DNA from: Agapetus fuscipes
Lineage: Eukaryota; Arthropoda; Insecta; Trichoptera; Glossosomatidae
Reading direction: 5' to 3'
DNA: 64,000 nucleotides
NCBI GenBank assembly: GCA_951799405.1
Contig: OX637333.1
Location: 14,259,960-14,323,959 of the forward strand
A program made the position numbers and the translations under genes. A model generated the notes under the pieces. It made no database searches, was not told the origin of the DNA, and worked only from the letters and a program-made list of their open reading frames with translations. Below, piece after piece: positions 1 to 9,165 of the stretch (position 1 is its first letter; each line of letters starts with the position of its first letter).

Positions 1-1
1 C

Positions 2-202
2 TCATTCAGAAAACTTACTGATAGCGAAGTTACGAATCTTCACAAACACCTAAGTGAACTCCTCGCAGATACACGTAAGATTCTAAAAATTCTTATCATG
101 CAAGGTGGGAAAACTGACTCTTACAAGTTCCATGAATTAACTTTGTTGTTGCAACTTACTGTGGTATTACAAATTGGCAGAAAAATATATCTGAACCACT
201 AA
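2..202 (+). CDS. Partial open frame of unknown origin, cut by window edge
   Basis: Frame 2 is open from the window edge to a TAA at 200-202, giving 66 codons. The composition looks protein-like: leucine-rich helical stretches around LSELLADTRKILKIL, then LTLLLQLTVVLQIG. I do not recognise the family. It could be the end of a host exon or of a transposon protein. It ends before an AT-rich stretch and no splice donor is obvious. It lies just outside the minisatellite and LTR element. Confidence 0.25.
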   Translation, partial: SFRKLTDSEVTNLHKHLSELLADTRKILKILIMQGGKTDSYKFHELTLLLQLTVVLQIGRKIYLNH

Positions 203-744
203 CATCTCAAAAGACATCTGATGGAGATCCCATTTTTTTTCACAGCACACGGTGGGCAAATGGATCTATCTCATCTGTGTTTATGATACGAAAACTAGCA
301 AAATGTCTTTGAAGAGCAGCACAAAAGTCTCTGCAACGTTTTTTTTTTAAATCAACATAAGAAAAAAATATTTAACCTAAAAGAACGTCTCGCAGTGTTA
401 GGCCAAAATTCGAAAAAAAAACGGATTTGTTTACGTTATCAATAACAAAGTTTTACTTTCTTTTTAAGTCTGTAATTTACTTTTTTCTCTCAAATGTGTT
501 ATTTTACACCTTAAACATTTGTTTTACATGAGAAATAAAATTCAAAAATCGGGTTTAAAGTCAGTATGTAAAAAAAATTTTTTTGTGTCTATTTTCAATT
601 TCTCATTATTTCAATGTCGATTTGGAGACAAAGGTTGTTATTTGATTGTAATGAAACTTTCTGTACAATAAAATTACGTCATTTAGCAACATAATTTCAC
701 TCTTAGATTAAAATTCAGCGTAATTTTTTTTTTCTCATACATCA
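203..744. other. AT-rich stretch, no gene seen
   Basis: Homopolymer-rich A/T sequence. I see no coding frame, RNA gene or terminal repeats here. Confidence 0.5.
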
Positions 745-894
745 GTGGCCCTCCTTAGTGCCCATACGGTCGATCGCGGGCGGTCTTCAGGTCGATAGCC
801 GAGGATAGCTGAAATTTCAGCGATCGACCTTAAAACTGATTTGACTTTTTTCACTCAATGTGGTTTTACTTAAAAGAGGGTGCTAGGAAATGCT

Positions 895-1229
895 CGGTGG
901 ACATTATGTCGGTGGACATTTTGTCGGTGGACATTTTGTCGGTGGAAATTTGGTCGGTGGACATTCTGTCGGTGGACATTCTGTCGCGTGGACATTATGT
1001 CGGTGGACATTCTGTCGGTGGACATTCTGTCGGTGGACATTTTGTCGGTGGACATTTTGTCGCGTGGACATTTTGTCGTGTGGACATTGTGTCGGTGGAC
1101 ATTCTGTCGGTGGAAATTCTGTCGGTGGACATTCTGTCGGTGGACATTTTGTCGGGTGGACATTTCGTCGGGGGGACCTTTTGTCCGTGGACATTATGTC
1201 GGTGGACATTCTGTCAATGGACATTTGGT
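895..1229. repeat. 15-bp minisatellite, 22 units
   Basis: Tandem units of CGGTGGACATTCTGT and variants; I count 17 units of 15 bp and 5 of 16 bp, filling 335 bp exactly. The longer units carry one extra base near the start (CGCGTGG, CGTGTGG, CGGGTGG). Because 15 is divisible by three and the unit lacks stops, several frames on both strands stay open; these are artefacts, not genes. Confidence 0.95.
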
Positions 1230-1331
1230 CGTGACAACCCCGTTTTTGGTCAAAATCTAGCTTAAACGCCTTAGTACTTTATTTTAACAGAATATAAAAA
1301 ATAAGATCGTATGGAAGATTAAACATAATAT

Positions 1332-1714
1332 TGTTACGAAATTAGGGTTCAAAAGTCTTTCAAATTAAAATACACAGGTCTTCTTATACAGTTGTTTATT
1401 TTACACTTTTAAATAATTTATTTTCACAAAGCTTTCTCGACTATTCCACTTGGTTTCTGTTCACTGATCAAGTTAGTTCTATGTGTTTGTAAATCTCGTA
1501 TGATACTGCTCGCTCTGCAAGCCACTGGCACCCTTCTTATACTCTTTAACACAGTACAATCTAGGCCTATATTTGCTAGACAGTTCCAGAAAGGCATAGT
1601 AATTATTATTTCTCGATGCTTCAAGTATCTTATTCAATGATTCCTACCCACACATACAATACACAATTCCTATACCTACTTATTTTAATATTTATATTTC
1701 ATATTTACTTAACA
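1332..1714 (-). repeat. 3' LTR of macrodomain retroelement
   Basis: 383 bp, plus-strand ends TGTTACG...TTAACA. It matches 4861-5269 over most of its length, including the shared TGTTTATTTTACACTTTTAA and TATTTTCACAAAG blocks, with small indels. Confidence 0.85.
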
Positions 1715-1733
1715 CTACCCCCCACCTAGACTG
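1715..1733 (-). promoter_or_regulatory. Polypurine tract next to 3' LTR
   Basis: The minus strand reads AGGTGGGGGGTAG directly against the LTR start TGTTAAG. This is where plus-strand priming would occur in an LTR element. The TAG is also the stop codon of the macrodomain frame. Confidence 0.75.
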
Positions 1734-2266
1734 TTTCGTCCCGGAACAGTCTTGACTCTGTGTTGGTATGGGCATGCTGATCCACGTCGACACCCTGTGG
1801 TCAGGAAGAAGTGGCAGTCCACGGATTTCTCCCCACTGGCTCTCGGCTGCGCTTGCTCGCAGCACACCATGACGCTGATACCGACTCCCGAGAACACTGC
1901 TTCAATCATACTCCGGATTATCCGCCAGTCTCGATTAGCGCGGCCGCCACCCATCTTCGGTATTGCCAGACGCGCCTGCTGATCCTCCAGCATGTAGTCA
2001 CGCAGCTCAACAAGGCCGTCCCACAAAGCCTTGTAGTCATCTTCCAGGTTGCTGGAATCCGGGACAACCAGGCAGTATGCTTGTTGACACCCCTTCGGTA
2101 GTCTCAGAGCTCTTCCTTGCTGGCTGCTCGAGGGTTGCGGTTCTCCGAACTTGTATCGGAAGACCCGTGCAATTCCTCTAGACATATCCAGATCTTCCGG
2201 CACACTGCATGCCAGAGTGCGATCCCGAGTGACCTCAAATAAGTCCTTCTGGACTTCTGTGGTCAC
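1715..2266 (-). CDS. Macrodomain (TARG1/OARD1-like) plus CCCH zinc finger protein of the retroelement
   Basis: The first ~135 residues follow the TARG1/OARD1 (ADP-ribose-binding macro) pattern. DLF at 8-10 is followed by a first binding loop with ED...M..GIA and KFG (24-41), then PKMGGG (103-108), W114 and MIEAVF (120-125). A CCCH finger follows (C151-x7-C159-x5-C165-x3-H169), which typically binds RNA. The loop after PKMGGG and the segment facing it differ from hydrolytically active relatives, so binding without catalysis is possible (inference). The listed first codon is GTG; the frame is open further upstream and overlaps the protease frame, so expression probably needs a frameshift near 2300-2345, or the frame is broken. 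The stop codon abuts the polypurine tract and LTR. Confidence 0.85.
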   Translation of the reverse strand: MTTEVQKDLFEVTRDRTLACSVPEDLDMSRGIARVFRYKFGEPQPSSSQQGRALRLPKGCQQAYCLVVPDSSNLEDDYKALWDGLVELRDYMLEDQQARLAIPKMGGGRANRDWRIIRSMIEAVFSGVGISVMVCCEQAQPRASGEKSVDCHFFLTTGCRRGSACPYQHRVKTVPGRNSLGGG

Positions 2267-3024
2267 TCCATGGCGAAACTTCTGTCCCGCCTTCGCGTTC
2301 TCCCAAAACGTTTCAAAGGCTGGGGATCTTTCGGATGCGACGCACTGTCGTACTTTTTGGGCTGTTCTTGAACTGTTCTTGCCACCATGTCTTCTTTGTT
2401 AACATTGTCCATGTTCTCCGGTTCTATCATACAGATTTGGTCATTTGTACTACTGGAATCCAGGCGGGCACTCACTATCATCTCAGATCGCCCCTTCACT
2501 TCGGTATTCTTTGCTAGGATAACACGTGCAGCCAGTTCTTTCCGTCTTTGCAGGATGACTTCTTCATTTTCAATTTTAATGGCACCTTTTTTTAAATTCA
2601 AGCTGCACCCAAATCTGTCCAGTATGTCCATTCCCAATATAACGTCTTCTTCAATGTTGGCCACTAATGTCCGATGGTCAAAAGTGGTGCTGCCAATTCG
2701 GAAGGTGGCAATCGTCTCCCCATACACCTGTGCTGACTCTCCCGTAGCGGTGTGCAGAGACCACTTTGTTGGTGCAATCTGTTTACCTCGTGCCACTATG
2801 TCGCGTCTCAGAATTGTCCTGGTTGCTCCCGTGTCCACCAGTAGTTCACGAGTTACTCCATCTATTATGCCATTGATAAAAATGCTGCTGGCTTTTCCTC
2901 TCACGGTTGCGACAGTAGCAGCAGATTTCAGGGCCTCTCCAGCGCGGGTCAACGGTTGCCCCTTCCCATTAACCCTCTCTAGTTTTCCGCAGCTGGCTTC
3001 CTGGGTTTCTGAGGCTTTGGACAC
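2263..3024 (-). CDS. Retropepsin-like aspartic protease of the retroelement
   Basis: The 253-residue frame contains the catalytic LLVDTGATRT at 61-70 and the conserved ILGMD at 129-133, as in retroviral-type proteases that mature Gag. It overlaps the end of the gag/nucleocapsid frame by about 46 nt in another phase, the usual arrangement for gag-pol frameshifting. The arginine-rich last ~20 residues look off-frame, while the macrodomain frame upstream of 2266 reads more protein-like, so the true product may be a protease-macrodomain fusion joined by a frameshift. Confidence 0.85.
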   Translation of the reverse strand: MSKASETQEASCGKLERVNGKGQPLTRAGEALKSAATVATVRGKASSIFINGIIDGVTRELLVDTGATRTILRRDIVARGKQIAPTKWSLHTATGESAQVYGETIATFRIGSTTFDHRTLVANIEEDVILGMDILDRFGCSLNLKKGAIKIENEEVILQRRKELAARVILAKNTEVKGRSEMIVSARLDSSSTNDQICMIEPENMDNVNKEDMVARTVQEQPKKYDSASHPKDPQPLKRFGRTRRRDRSFAME

Positions 3025-3773
3025 TTGGTGCTAAGGTGGCCCAGCTGTCCGCAGTTCCAGCAGTGTGGGTCTCGTCTTCGAGGTCTCAGACGTTCTAGCA
3101 CTTTTTCAATTAACTCCTCGGTTGTAGGTAGCTTGACCTCCTCCGCCTCGACTGCACGAACCCTGGCATGGCCCCTGATGGACTGTTTGACAGCCTCAAA
3201 CTCGAGAGCTTGGCTTAACGCCTTGTTCAATGCTTTGGGATGGGCCAGTTTCACTGCTTGCTGCGTCTCCCATTCTCGCAACCCGTTCAGAAACTTGTCC
3301 ACTGCCAAGCTCTCGCAGATGTCGTCAGAGAATGTCGGGTAAGCGTCTCCTACCAGGCGGGCGATGTCCATTTCAAATTCCTGGAGGCTCTCGTTGGGTT
3401 TCTGTACTCTAGTATTCAGCTGCGATTTGTACAGCTGCTCCAGGCATTTGTGGCCATAGCGCATCTCCAGGCGCTGCTTCAGCTGTTCGTAGTCGCCTCG
3501 GTTGTCCAGGGGTATGGCCTGCAGTACCCTGAGAGCGTCTCCTCGGAGCGACATGCTGAGAACCGAAGCCTTTTTCTGCTGCCTCCAGACTCCCATCATG
3601 GCAGCCGTCTCGAAGAGGGTCAGATACTCCTCCCACGACGTCTTGCCGTCGAAGGTTGGGAGGTTGTGCTTCGCCAGCGAAGGGTCATCATCCCCTCTGG
3701 TGACCCTGGCTGGAGTTGAGCATCCCTGGTCGGTCTCGTCGTGAAGGATATTCTGGTGGACTCCATCTGGCAC
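2979..3773 (-). CDS. Gag capsid/nucleocapsid portion with CCHC knuckle
   Basis: 264 residues. The middle has the retrotransposon Gag pattern (PTFDGKTSWEEYLTLFE near the start, then LFxGxALxxL-like helices and EWETQQAVKLAHP). The C-terminus carries one zinc knuckle, CWNCGQLGHLSTKC at 238-251, then a basic proline-rich tail. Its start overlaps the end of the upstream SAP/coiled-coil frame by about 150 nt, so the two are probably one gag gene split by a frameshift near 3745-3775. Confidence 0.85.
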   Translation of the reverse strand: MPDGVHQNILHDETDQGCSTPARVTRGDDDPSLAKHNLPTFDGKTSWEEYLTLFETAAMMGVWRQQKKASVLSMSLRGDALRVLQAIPLDNRGDYEQLKQRLEMRYGHKCLEQLYKSQLNTRVQKPNESLQEFEMDIARLVGDAYPTFSDDICESLAVDKFLNGLREWETQQAVKLAHPKALNKALSQALEFEAVKQSIRGHARVRAVEAEEVKLPTTEELIEKVLERLRPRRRDPHCWNCGQLGHLSTKCPKPQKPRKPAAEN

Positions 3774-4270
3774 TTGTCAGCCAGCTCGGTACGCAGACGG
3801 TCCTCCAGGCTTGCCACACGGGCCTCAATCTCCGACATTGCTCGCGAGCTTTCTGCCACTTTCTTCTCGAGCCCAGTCAGGTTGCTGGTCATCTTCTCCT
3901 CCAGCCCAGTCATCTTCTCCTCTAGGGTCCTGGCGTTGTCAGCCATCTCCGCCTTTAGGTCTTCCCTCAGGGTCTTGGAGTTGTCAGCCATCTTCTCCTC
4001 CAGGGTCTTGGCGTTGTCAGCCATCTTCTCCTCCAGCCCGGTCAGGTTCTCCTGCAGGGTCTTTGTGATGCTGATATTTAGCTCGTCCAAGGCGCGGTCT
4101 CCCCCAGATGCCATGACAAAGTATGCCGGGTCTTCGCCTGACTGTTCTAGCGCTTCCATCAGCCGTGCTTGTAAGGCCGCCTTCCCTCCTGAGGTTTCCA
4201 GGTCCCTCTCCAGAAGCTCATTTTTCAGCTCGGTGACTTTGAGGTCCTTTATGTTCACTTTGGTTGCCAT
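3620..4270 (-). CDS. Gag N-terminal portion: SAP domain and coiled coil
   Basis: Residues about 7-41 (DLKVTELKNELLERDL...GGKAALQARL) match a SAP motif, a helix-turn-helix DNA-binding fold. Residues ~65-160 form a long coiled coil built from repeats of EEKMADNAKTL. This is probably the N-terminal half of Gag. The last ~50 residues (serine/arginine-rich) look out of frame relative to the next gag segment. Confidence 0.8.
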   Translation of the reverse strand: MATKVNIKDLKVTELKNELLERDLETSGGKAALQARLMEALEQSGEDPAYFVMASGGDRALDELNISITKTLQENLTGLEEKMADNAKTLEEKMADNSKTLREDLKAEMADNARTLEEKMTGLEEKMTSNLTGLEKKVAESSRAMSEIEARVASLEDRLRTELADKCQMESTRISFTTRPTRDAQLQPGSPEGMMTLRWRSTTSQPSTARRRGRSI

Positions 4271-4842
4271 TTTTTTTCAAAATAATTTAAATTTACTTCA
4301 AAACAAAAATATTTTTAAATTTATTTAATACGAGTTTTGAGTTTTATATATTTAGCGGTTTTAAACACGTACTTTAGCAAAATAATAATTTCTCTGATTA
4401 CACTGAATGGTAGGTACTGCCTTTTAATATGTATTTTAAATCACAAATATTTTTTTTATTATAATGTCCGATAGTAGGTACTTTAATGTACACGCACACA
4501 CTTGCAAAACAAACACAGTTGTTCAGAAACTTTTTCTGGATCAATCTGGAATATTGGAGATATTATTATTTTTATTTTTTATCACACAAAAAAAAACAGT
4601 CCAAACTAATGATCTTATTTAACGGGATTAAATAATATTTTTAGACTAAATAACCTGGAATCTTCCAGAAAATTCCAAATTGTTTTTGCGTTTTTTCTCT
4701 TAACTATATTGAATTTAAACACTTTTTTTAACAGTTCACACAAAGTTCAATTTGAATTTATTTTATCGCTATTTCATTTATTTTATTTATTTTTGGGAAG
4801 AAGATCACATAATATAAGTATATATATTTTTTTTTTGAAAAT

Positions 4843-4860
4843 TTCACACCTGACGCCAAT
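4843..4860 (-). promoter_or_regulatory. Primer-binding-like site
   Basis: Directly inside the 5' LTR the minus strand reads AT then TGGCGTCAGGTGTG. A TGG start just inside the LTR fits pairing with a tRNA CCA end. The tRNA species was not identified. Confidence 0.5.
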
Positions 4861-5269
4861 TGTTACGATTTTAGGGTTCCAAAAGTCTTTCAATGAAAAA
4901 CACTGATCTTCGTTTACAGTTGTTTATTTTACACTTTTAATAATTTATTTTCACAAAGATAGTCTCGATTATTCCATTACACTTGGCTTCTGTTCACTGG
5001 TCAAGTTGGTTCAATGTGTTTGTAAAGCTGGCAGGAGACTGTAGTGGTGGGAGCTTGAATAATCACTGAACTCAGTGCAAGCAATAAGATACTATGAGAA
5101 TCGAATACTACGGAATATATTTTTGCTTGATGCTTCTCGAAATACCTACTTAGCCTAGAGAATTCTCCACTTATACACAATTATCGATCCTACCCACCAA
5201 TACTTATGAGGATTCTTATAACTATGTATAACTACCCATACTTATTTCAATATTTATATTTACATAACA
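4861..5269 (-). repeat. 5' LTR of macrodomain retroelement
   Basis: 409 bp, plus-strand ends TGTTACG...CATAACA, paired with 1332-1714. Confidence 0.85.
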
Positions 5270-5528
5270 ATACATTATGAATTAAAACTTATATTTGGTG
5301 GGCTAAACAGTTCAAATGTCGATCTCCAATCCATAAATTTTTTCTAGGTCGATCTCCTCAAGAAAAAGTATGGGCACCCCTGGTATACAGTGTAAGGAGA
5401 TGCATGAAAGCTTTCACACAGTTTGTCCGGTAATCCATAGACAGTTTCTGAAAAGGTCCTTACTGCTAATAATGGATTATGGTTGATGTAAAAAATGATT
5501 CATGAAATATGTGAGAATATTTTTTTAC

Positions 5529-5674
5529 TTGAAATCGGTCAGCCACATATCCTACAGCTGGCTTGGCGATGGCCCATAAGATGGGCAGTACTGACGTCAC
5601 AATTCCCATGACCGCAGGACTTGCCCCCAGTTGCTTTCCAAACACATTCAACTGCGGCAACATTGGCCCGAGGG
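5529..5674 (-). CDS. MFSD6-like gene A, exon 2 (partial gene)
   Basis: 146-nt exon. Acceptor TTTTCAG lies just before 5674 (minus strand) and donor GTAAAA just after CAA at 5529. It encodes LGPMLPQLNVFGKQLGAS and on through a membrane segment to ADRFQ: the end of TM1 and TM2 region of an MFSD6-type major facilitator. It closely matches gene B exon 2 (51142-51287) in length, phase (1 in, 0 out) and sequence. Exon 1 is at 17260-17320, giving an 11.6-kb intron. The next exon (equivalent of 51571-51750) was not found in 1-5528 and probably lies off the left edge. The frame is intact; a real paralog is favoured over a pseudogene. Confidence 0.85.
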
Positions 5675-5774
5675 CTGAAAATGAGTGTTGCCATTAAGAA
5701 ACTTTTATTTCTCCATTTAAAGCACTAAATACTGAGCTATAGACTACTATAACTTTCAAAGCTTATTATTAGAA

Positions 5775-6075
5775 TGCCTGTATTCCATGTCGATAGCTGG
5801 CATACTTCTCCTCTGAGGATTTCATAAATGATTTTCCATTTAGGTTTTTATTTCAAACCTGCAAACTTTATAAGTTATAGAGTCAAAATAATTGCAAAGT
5901 TTACTCAGGCTTCACAAAATGAGTACCAGCCCCCTCAGGAGTTGTGAAACCTCCACTTCAAGTGAAGCAAAGCTGGCCCCCTTACTTGTGAAAATAAATA
6001 GGTTCCACACACCACATGCGATCCCTTGGGGGCTAATACGGTAGTAATAGAACTGCATGTGCAGCTTAGTTGCAT
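5775..6075 (+). mobile_element. SINE1, diverged copy
   Basis: Shares the SINE1 body (TTTATTTCAAACC, ACTCAGGCTTCACAAAATGAG, CCCCCTTAC) and the tail TGTGCAGCTTAGTTG. The tRNA-like head is degraded. Compare 13285-13605. Confidence 0.7.
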
Positions 6076-6215
6076 TTACATGCTATGGCCAAGAGGTCTA
6101 ATGCAATGTGATCCAGCATATTCCACACCAAGAAACCGCTTCAGATTAGTTAAGGATCTGACCTATGTGGCTATTCAGCAAACCATCGGAGAACTCACTT
6201 TACTCTCGACATTTA

Positions 6216-6548
6216 CCCCCGTATTCACGATCAAAACTAGCACTTACTTAAGGGCAAACTAGCGCTTAGATTGGGGAAATTCATTTCAAGAACAATACTT
6301 AGGGTAAAAGCAGCGCTATAGCTCTCCAAATACTAGCGCTTAGGTTAGTAAGGTCGACAGGTATATTAACCAACGCTTAAGCGCTGTCAAAATATTCCTT
6401 CATCTCCACAAGTTGGGCACTAGGCTGATTACTGGTTTAGTGTTATTTGTGAAACAAAACGCTCCAGAATGTCGAACCTTGAGTTAGTGCAGCGCTTGAA
6501 TTAGGTAAGTATTGGTACTTGAGTCAGTGTTGATCGAGAATACGGGGG
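6216..6548. mobile_element. MITE with CCCCCGTATTC inverted ends and TTA duplication
   Basis: Left end CCCCCGTATTCACGATCAA, right end the inverse with one change, flanked by TTA at 6213-6215 and 6549-6551. The TTA target and lack of coding capacity suggest a PIF/Harbinger-type non-autonomous element. The interior is rich in AGCGCTTA-like words in both orientations. Confidence 0.8.
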
Positions 6549-6551
6549 TTA

Positions 6552-6895
6552 GTTGCTATCATAACCAGCGTCCTTAAGAGCTACCTTTGGTATACGGTGA
6601 TCAGTAATAAGTCCATCATCCTCAAGTCATTTTTGACCAATCAGGATGTTGAGGATGTTGGTTACAACAATCAATATCTAAGTACTAGATTTGCTAAGAA
6701 AGCAGTGTTTTTAGAATTAGGAATGTGCTAACGTTTGCATCAGACAAAAATCCTAATTCGGTCTATTGGTAACCTTTTAGCTGTCAACAGGTGTGTTATC
6801 TTATTCGAAAAAATATCCATGTAAATGCTAAACTGGTCATTTTCTAAACCTGCCAACAAAAAAAAAATTTTTGACCCCGCAGATTTTATCCTGCC
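6552..6895. other. No gene or repeat recognised
   Basis: Intronic AT-rich sequence of gene A. I see nothing definable. Confidence 0.4.
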
Positions 6896-8150
6896 TTTTT
6901 TTACTTTCTTGCTATAGCCGAAGGCTATAAAAGAAAGTTATGATTTGGTGTGAAAAAAAAAATTCGAGGTTTTCACGGAAATGAGTTGTCCTGGTGCAGG
7001 ACATGCCAAAAAACACTATCTTTCAAAAACGTCCGTCTGTATGTATGTATGTATGGATGTATGTGTGTGTGTCACTTTCCAAAGTATAAGACCTAGAGAT
7101 ACCAAATTTTGGCTACATCAACTTTTTTGGACACGTATTAAGTATGAATAACATGGCATTACACCAACTTGAAAATTCAAGATGGCTGCCATACAAAAAA
7201 AACATAAAATAGCACTTTTCTCAAAAACGGCTCCAAAAATTTTTCTTAAATTTTCAGAGTTGCCATTAATTAATTTTTAACTTAATAAATTAGTTATAAC
7301 AACACTCTTACTAATATGTGTCTATGGGCTGCCATATGAAAAAAACAAACGATTGTGATTTTCTCGAAAGTTAAGGGGTCAACAAAAATATAATGTTCTA
7401 CAATATTATGGACAACATAAATTTCTACAAATTTACAAAAAAATTTTTTTGAAAAAATAAATATAAAGCACCGTTTACACGACCTGAAATTTTAAATCGA
7501 AAATATTACAAAAACCTATTAAAATGCAAGATATTTAAATTTGTTTTAATTTTTTTAGAAAGAACAAGCTTATTACTTTAATTCGTAATCAATTTTTTTT
7601 ACTTTTTTGAAAATTCAAGATGGCTTCCGAAGAGCTGAAAATTTAAAATGCGATTTTCTCAAAAACGGCTCCGACGATTTTTCTTAATTTTTTTGTGAAT
7701 CCATTTATATAATAGTGCTATCTAATAATTATAATAATTTCTTCATCATAATCTCGGTTTAGGGAGTTGCAATATAAAATAAAAAAATAATGGAAAAATT
7801 CTCGGCAGTTAGAGGGTTAATAAAAAAATAATGTAGTGCAAATGTAAAACAATAATAATAACCTATATATTGCCATCATTATTTTTTCCAAAAAGTGAAT
7901 CAAAAGTATAGCCGCCATACAAAGTGAAAATTTTCCATACAAAATGTATTAGCAATTTTCTTGGTAGTCAAAGGGTTAAAAATAGATAAAAGGCTGCCAT
8001 TCTTAAAATTTTATAAATACCAATAATAATCAGTCGTTACTTTTTCAAAATATAACTAAAAAGTTTACCCACCATACAAAGTCCTAGTTTGCATACAGAA
8101 GGGTTCAATGACCATCTATAATAATCTAGAATATAAGTTGCAATGAAATA
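6896..8150. repeat. Repeat family X, diverged copy
   Basis: Begins with a hairpin at 6902-6937 (ACTTTCTTGCTATAGCC / GGCTATAAAAGAAAGT), then a GTAT microsatellite. The rest repeats words such as CAAGATGGCTTCC, TTTTCTCAAAAACGGCTCC and CTCGGCAGTTAGAGGGTTAA. The same words, in similar order, fill the inverted-repeat arms at 42357-43660 and 49461-51054. There is no coding frame. The element class is unknown. Confidence 0.6.
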
Positions 8151-8175
8151 TAAACATTCAAAACTAATATGAAAT

Positions 8176-8319
8176 GCATGCCCACAAACAGGTACGTGTA
8201 AGTTCGCGCTTACGAATGCTGAATTTGTACTTACAAATTAAAACCAAATCTCAAATGAACATAAAACCTGCAACTCTTGCCGACCTTCCTTGAAACAGGG
8301 GTGACATTAACAAAGTGAA
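8176..8319 (-). repeat. R3 element, 5' part
   Basis: Inverse of the R3 consensus (see 19114-20466), truncated where the RTE fragment begins. Confidence 0.7.
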
Positions 8320-8325
8320 TTATTT

Positions 8326-9016
8326 TTTACACTTTAGGAGGACTGAGAAATGCGAGAAAATTGAGATAAGACTGAATGAAAAAAGAGTGGAGGTCGTGAA
8401 AGAATTTGATTATCTGGGAAGCAAGTTTGAGTCGAATGCGAAATTGACGAAATAATTGGAAAAGCGCGCTAGTAGAGGAAGAAGTGTAATGGAAACGATT
8501 GGAAGCATTACAAGGAATAGGAAACTTACGAAGAATATGAGATCGGCGGTCCACAATGGCATATTGGTTGGTGGAAGTGAGGCTTAATGAATGTGAGCTG
8601 AGTAAAGTATGTAAGTACGGTTGAAATGGCTTACCTGAGAGCAATGGCTGGAAAGACACTGAGTGATAGAGTACGTAATGCTTGAGTGATGAACGAGTGT
8701 GGTATATAAGAGAATATGAGAATGAAAGTACAAAAAAGTACGATGAGATGGTTCAGACATCTTGAAAGAATGGATGATGAACAACTAATGAAGAAAGTGT
8801 ACAAAGGAAATGTCAGAGGAAAGCGTGGAAGGGGAAGGCTGAGGAAAGAATGGTTAGACCAAATAGGTGAGATTGCGAAAGAATGGATCCTGCAGAGTGA
8901 GAATAAGAGAAGAGTATGTATGAAAAAGGTGATGACAGCAAAAAGTGGAGGCGCATCTGCGGAGGTACCGGCCACCCCTAATGAAACGGTGGCAGGATAC
9001 AGTACAGTACAGTACA
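8326..9016 (+). pseudogene. RTE-like LINE A 3' fragment
   Basis: Plus-strand remains of a LINE A C-terminal region: KEFDYLGSKFES, RWFRHLERM and KRGRGRLRKEWLDQI, with a stop and frame shifts near 8453-8590. It ends with GGCCACCCCTAATG...GGCAGGATAC and an (ACAGT)n tail, the usual 3' end of this family. Confidence 0.8.
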
Positions 9017-9045
9017 GAAATCAGCTTCATACCAACCTATGAGTC

Positions 9046-9165
9046 GAGGATCTTTCTTGTGTAATGGGCGCTTTTTCCAGAGAAGACCAACCTCGCAGAG
9101 GACTCTTGAGGTGTAATTCACACAAAACGGCGCTAACCAAATAAATCATCCAAATATTTTTTATT
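9046..9165 (+). mobile_element. SINE2 3' fragment
   Basis: Contains AGACCAACCTCGCAGAG, CTCTTGAGGTGT and AACCAAATAAATCATCC, the 3' half of SINE2. Confidence 0.75.

Larger units (their letters stand above)
1332..5269 (-). mobile_element. Compact LTR retroelement with macrodomain-CCCH gene in place of pol
   Basis: The element is bounded by two related LTRs with TG...CA ends (1332-1714 and 4861-5269). On the minus strand it has a primer-binding-like site, a 0.57-kb AT-rich leader (4271-4842), gag, a CCHC nucleocapsid, an aspartic protease, a macrodomain plus CCCH protein, a polypurine tract and the 3' LTR. No reverse transcriptase, RNase H or integrase motif is visible in the 3.1-kb interior, so it probably depends on another element. 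The flanking 4 bases are ATAT and ATAC, an imperfect target duplication. It sits in an intron of MFSD6-like gene A, in the same orientation as the gene. LTR divergence and frame breaks suggest it is not recent. Confidence 0.85.
745..5390. mobile_element. Possible decayed hAT-like element enclosing minisatellite and LTR element
   Basis: Left end at 759-768 reads GTGCCCATAC and continues into GGTCGATCG. The right end (5368-5382) is its inverse, GTATGGGCAC followed by CCCTG, with an inverse GATCGACC a few bases inside. CAGGGGTGCCCATAC is a common hAT-type terminal motif. The left terminus is degenerate and candidate 8-bp flanks agree only partly. If correct, the LTR element at 1332-5269 inserted into this older element. 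Low confidence. Confidence 0.25.

Noticed and set aside
858..1265. Five overlapping open frames with VDILSVDILS-type repeats
   Set aside because: All are readings of the 15-bp minisatellite; the units with 16 bp break every frame's periodicity.
5529..5674. Single exon as a retrocopy or transposed scrap of gene B
   Set aside because: Proper splice sites and a matching first exon at 17260-17320 support a separate gene.
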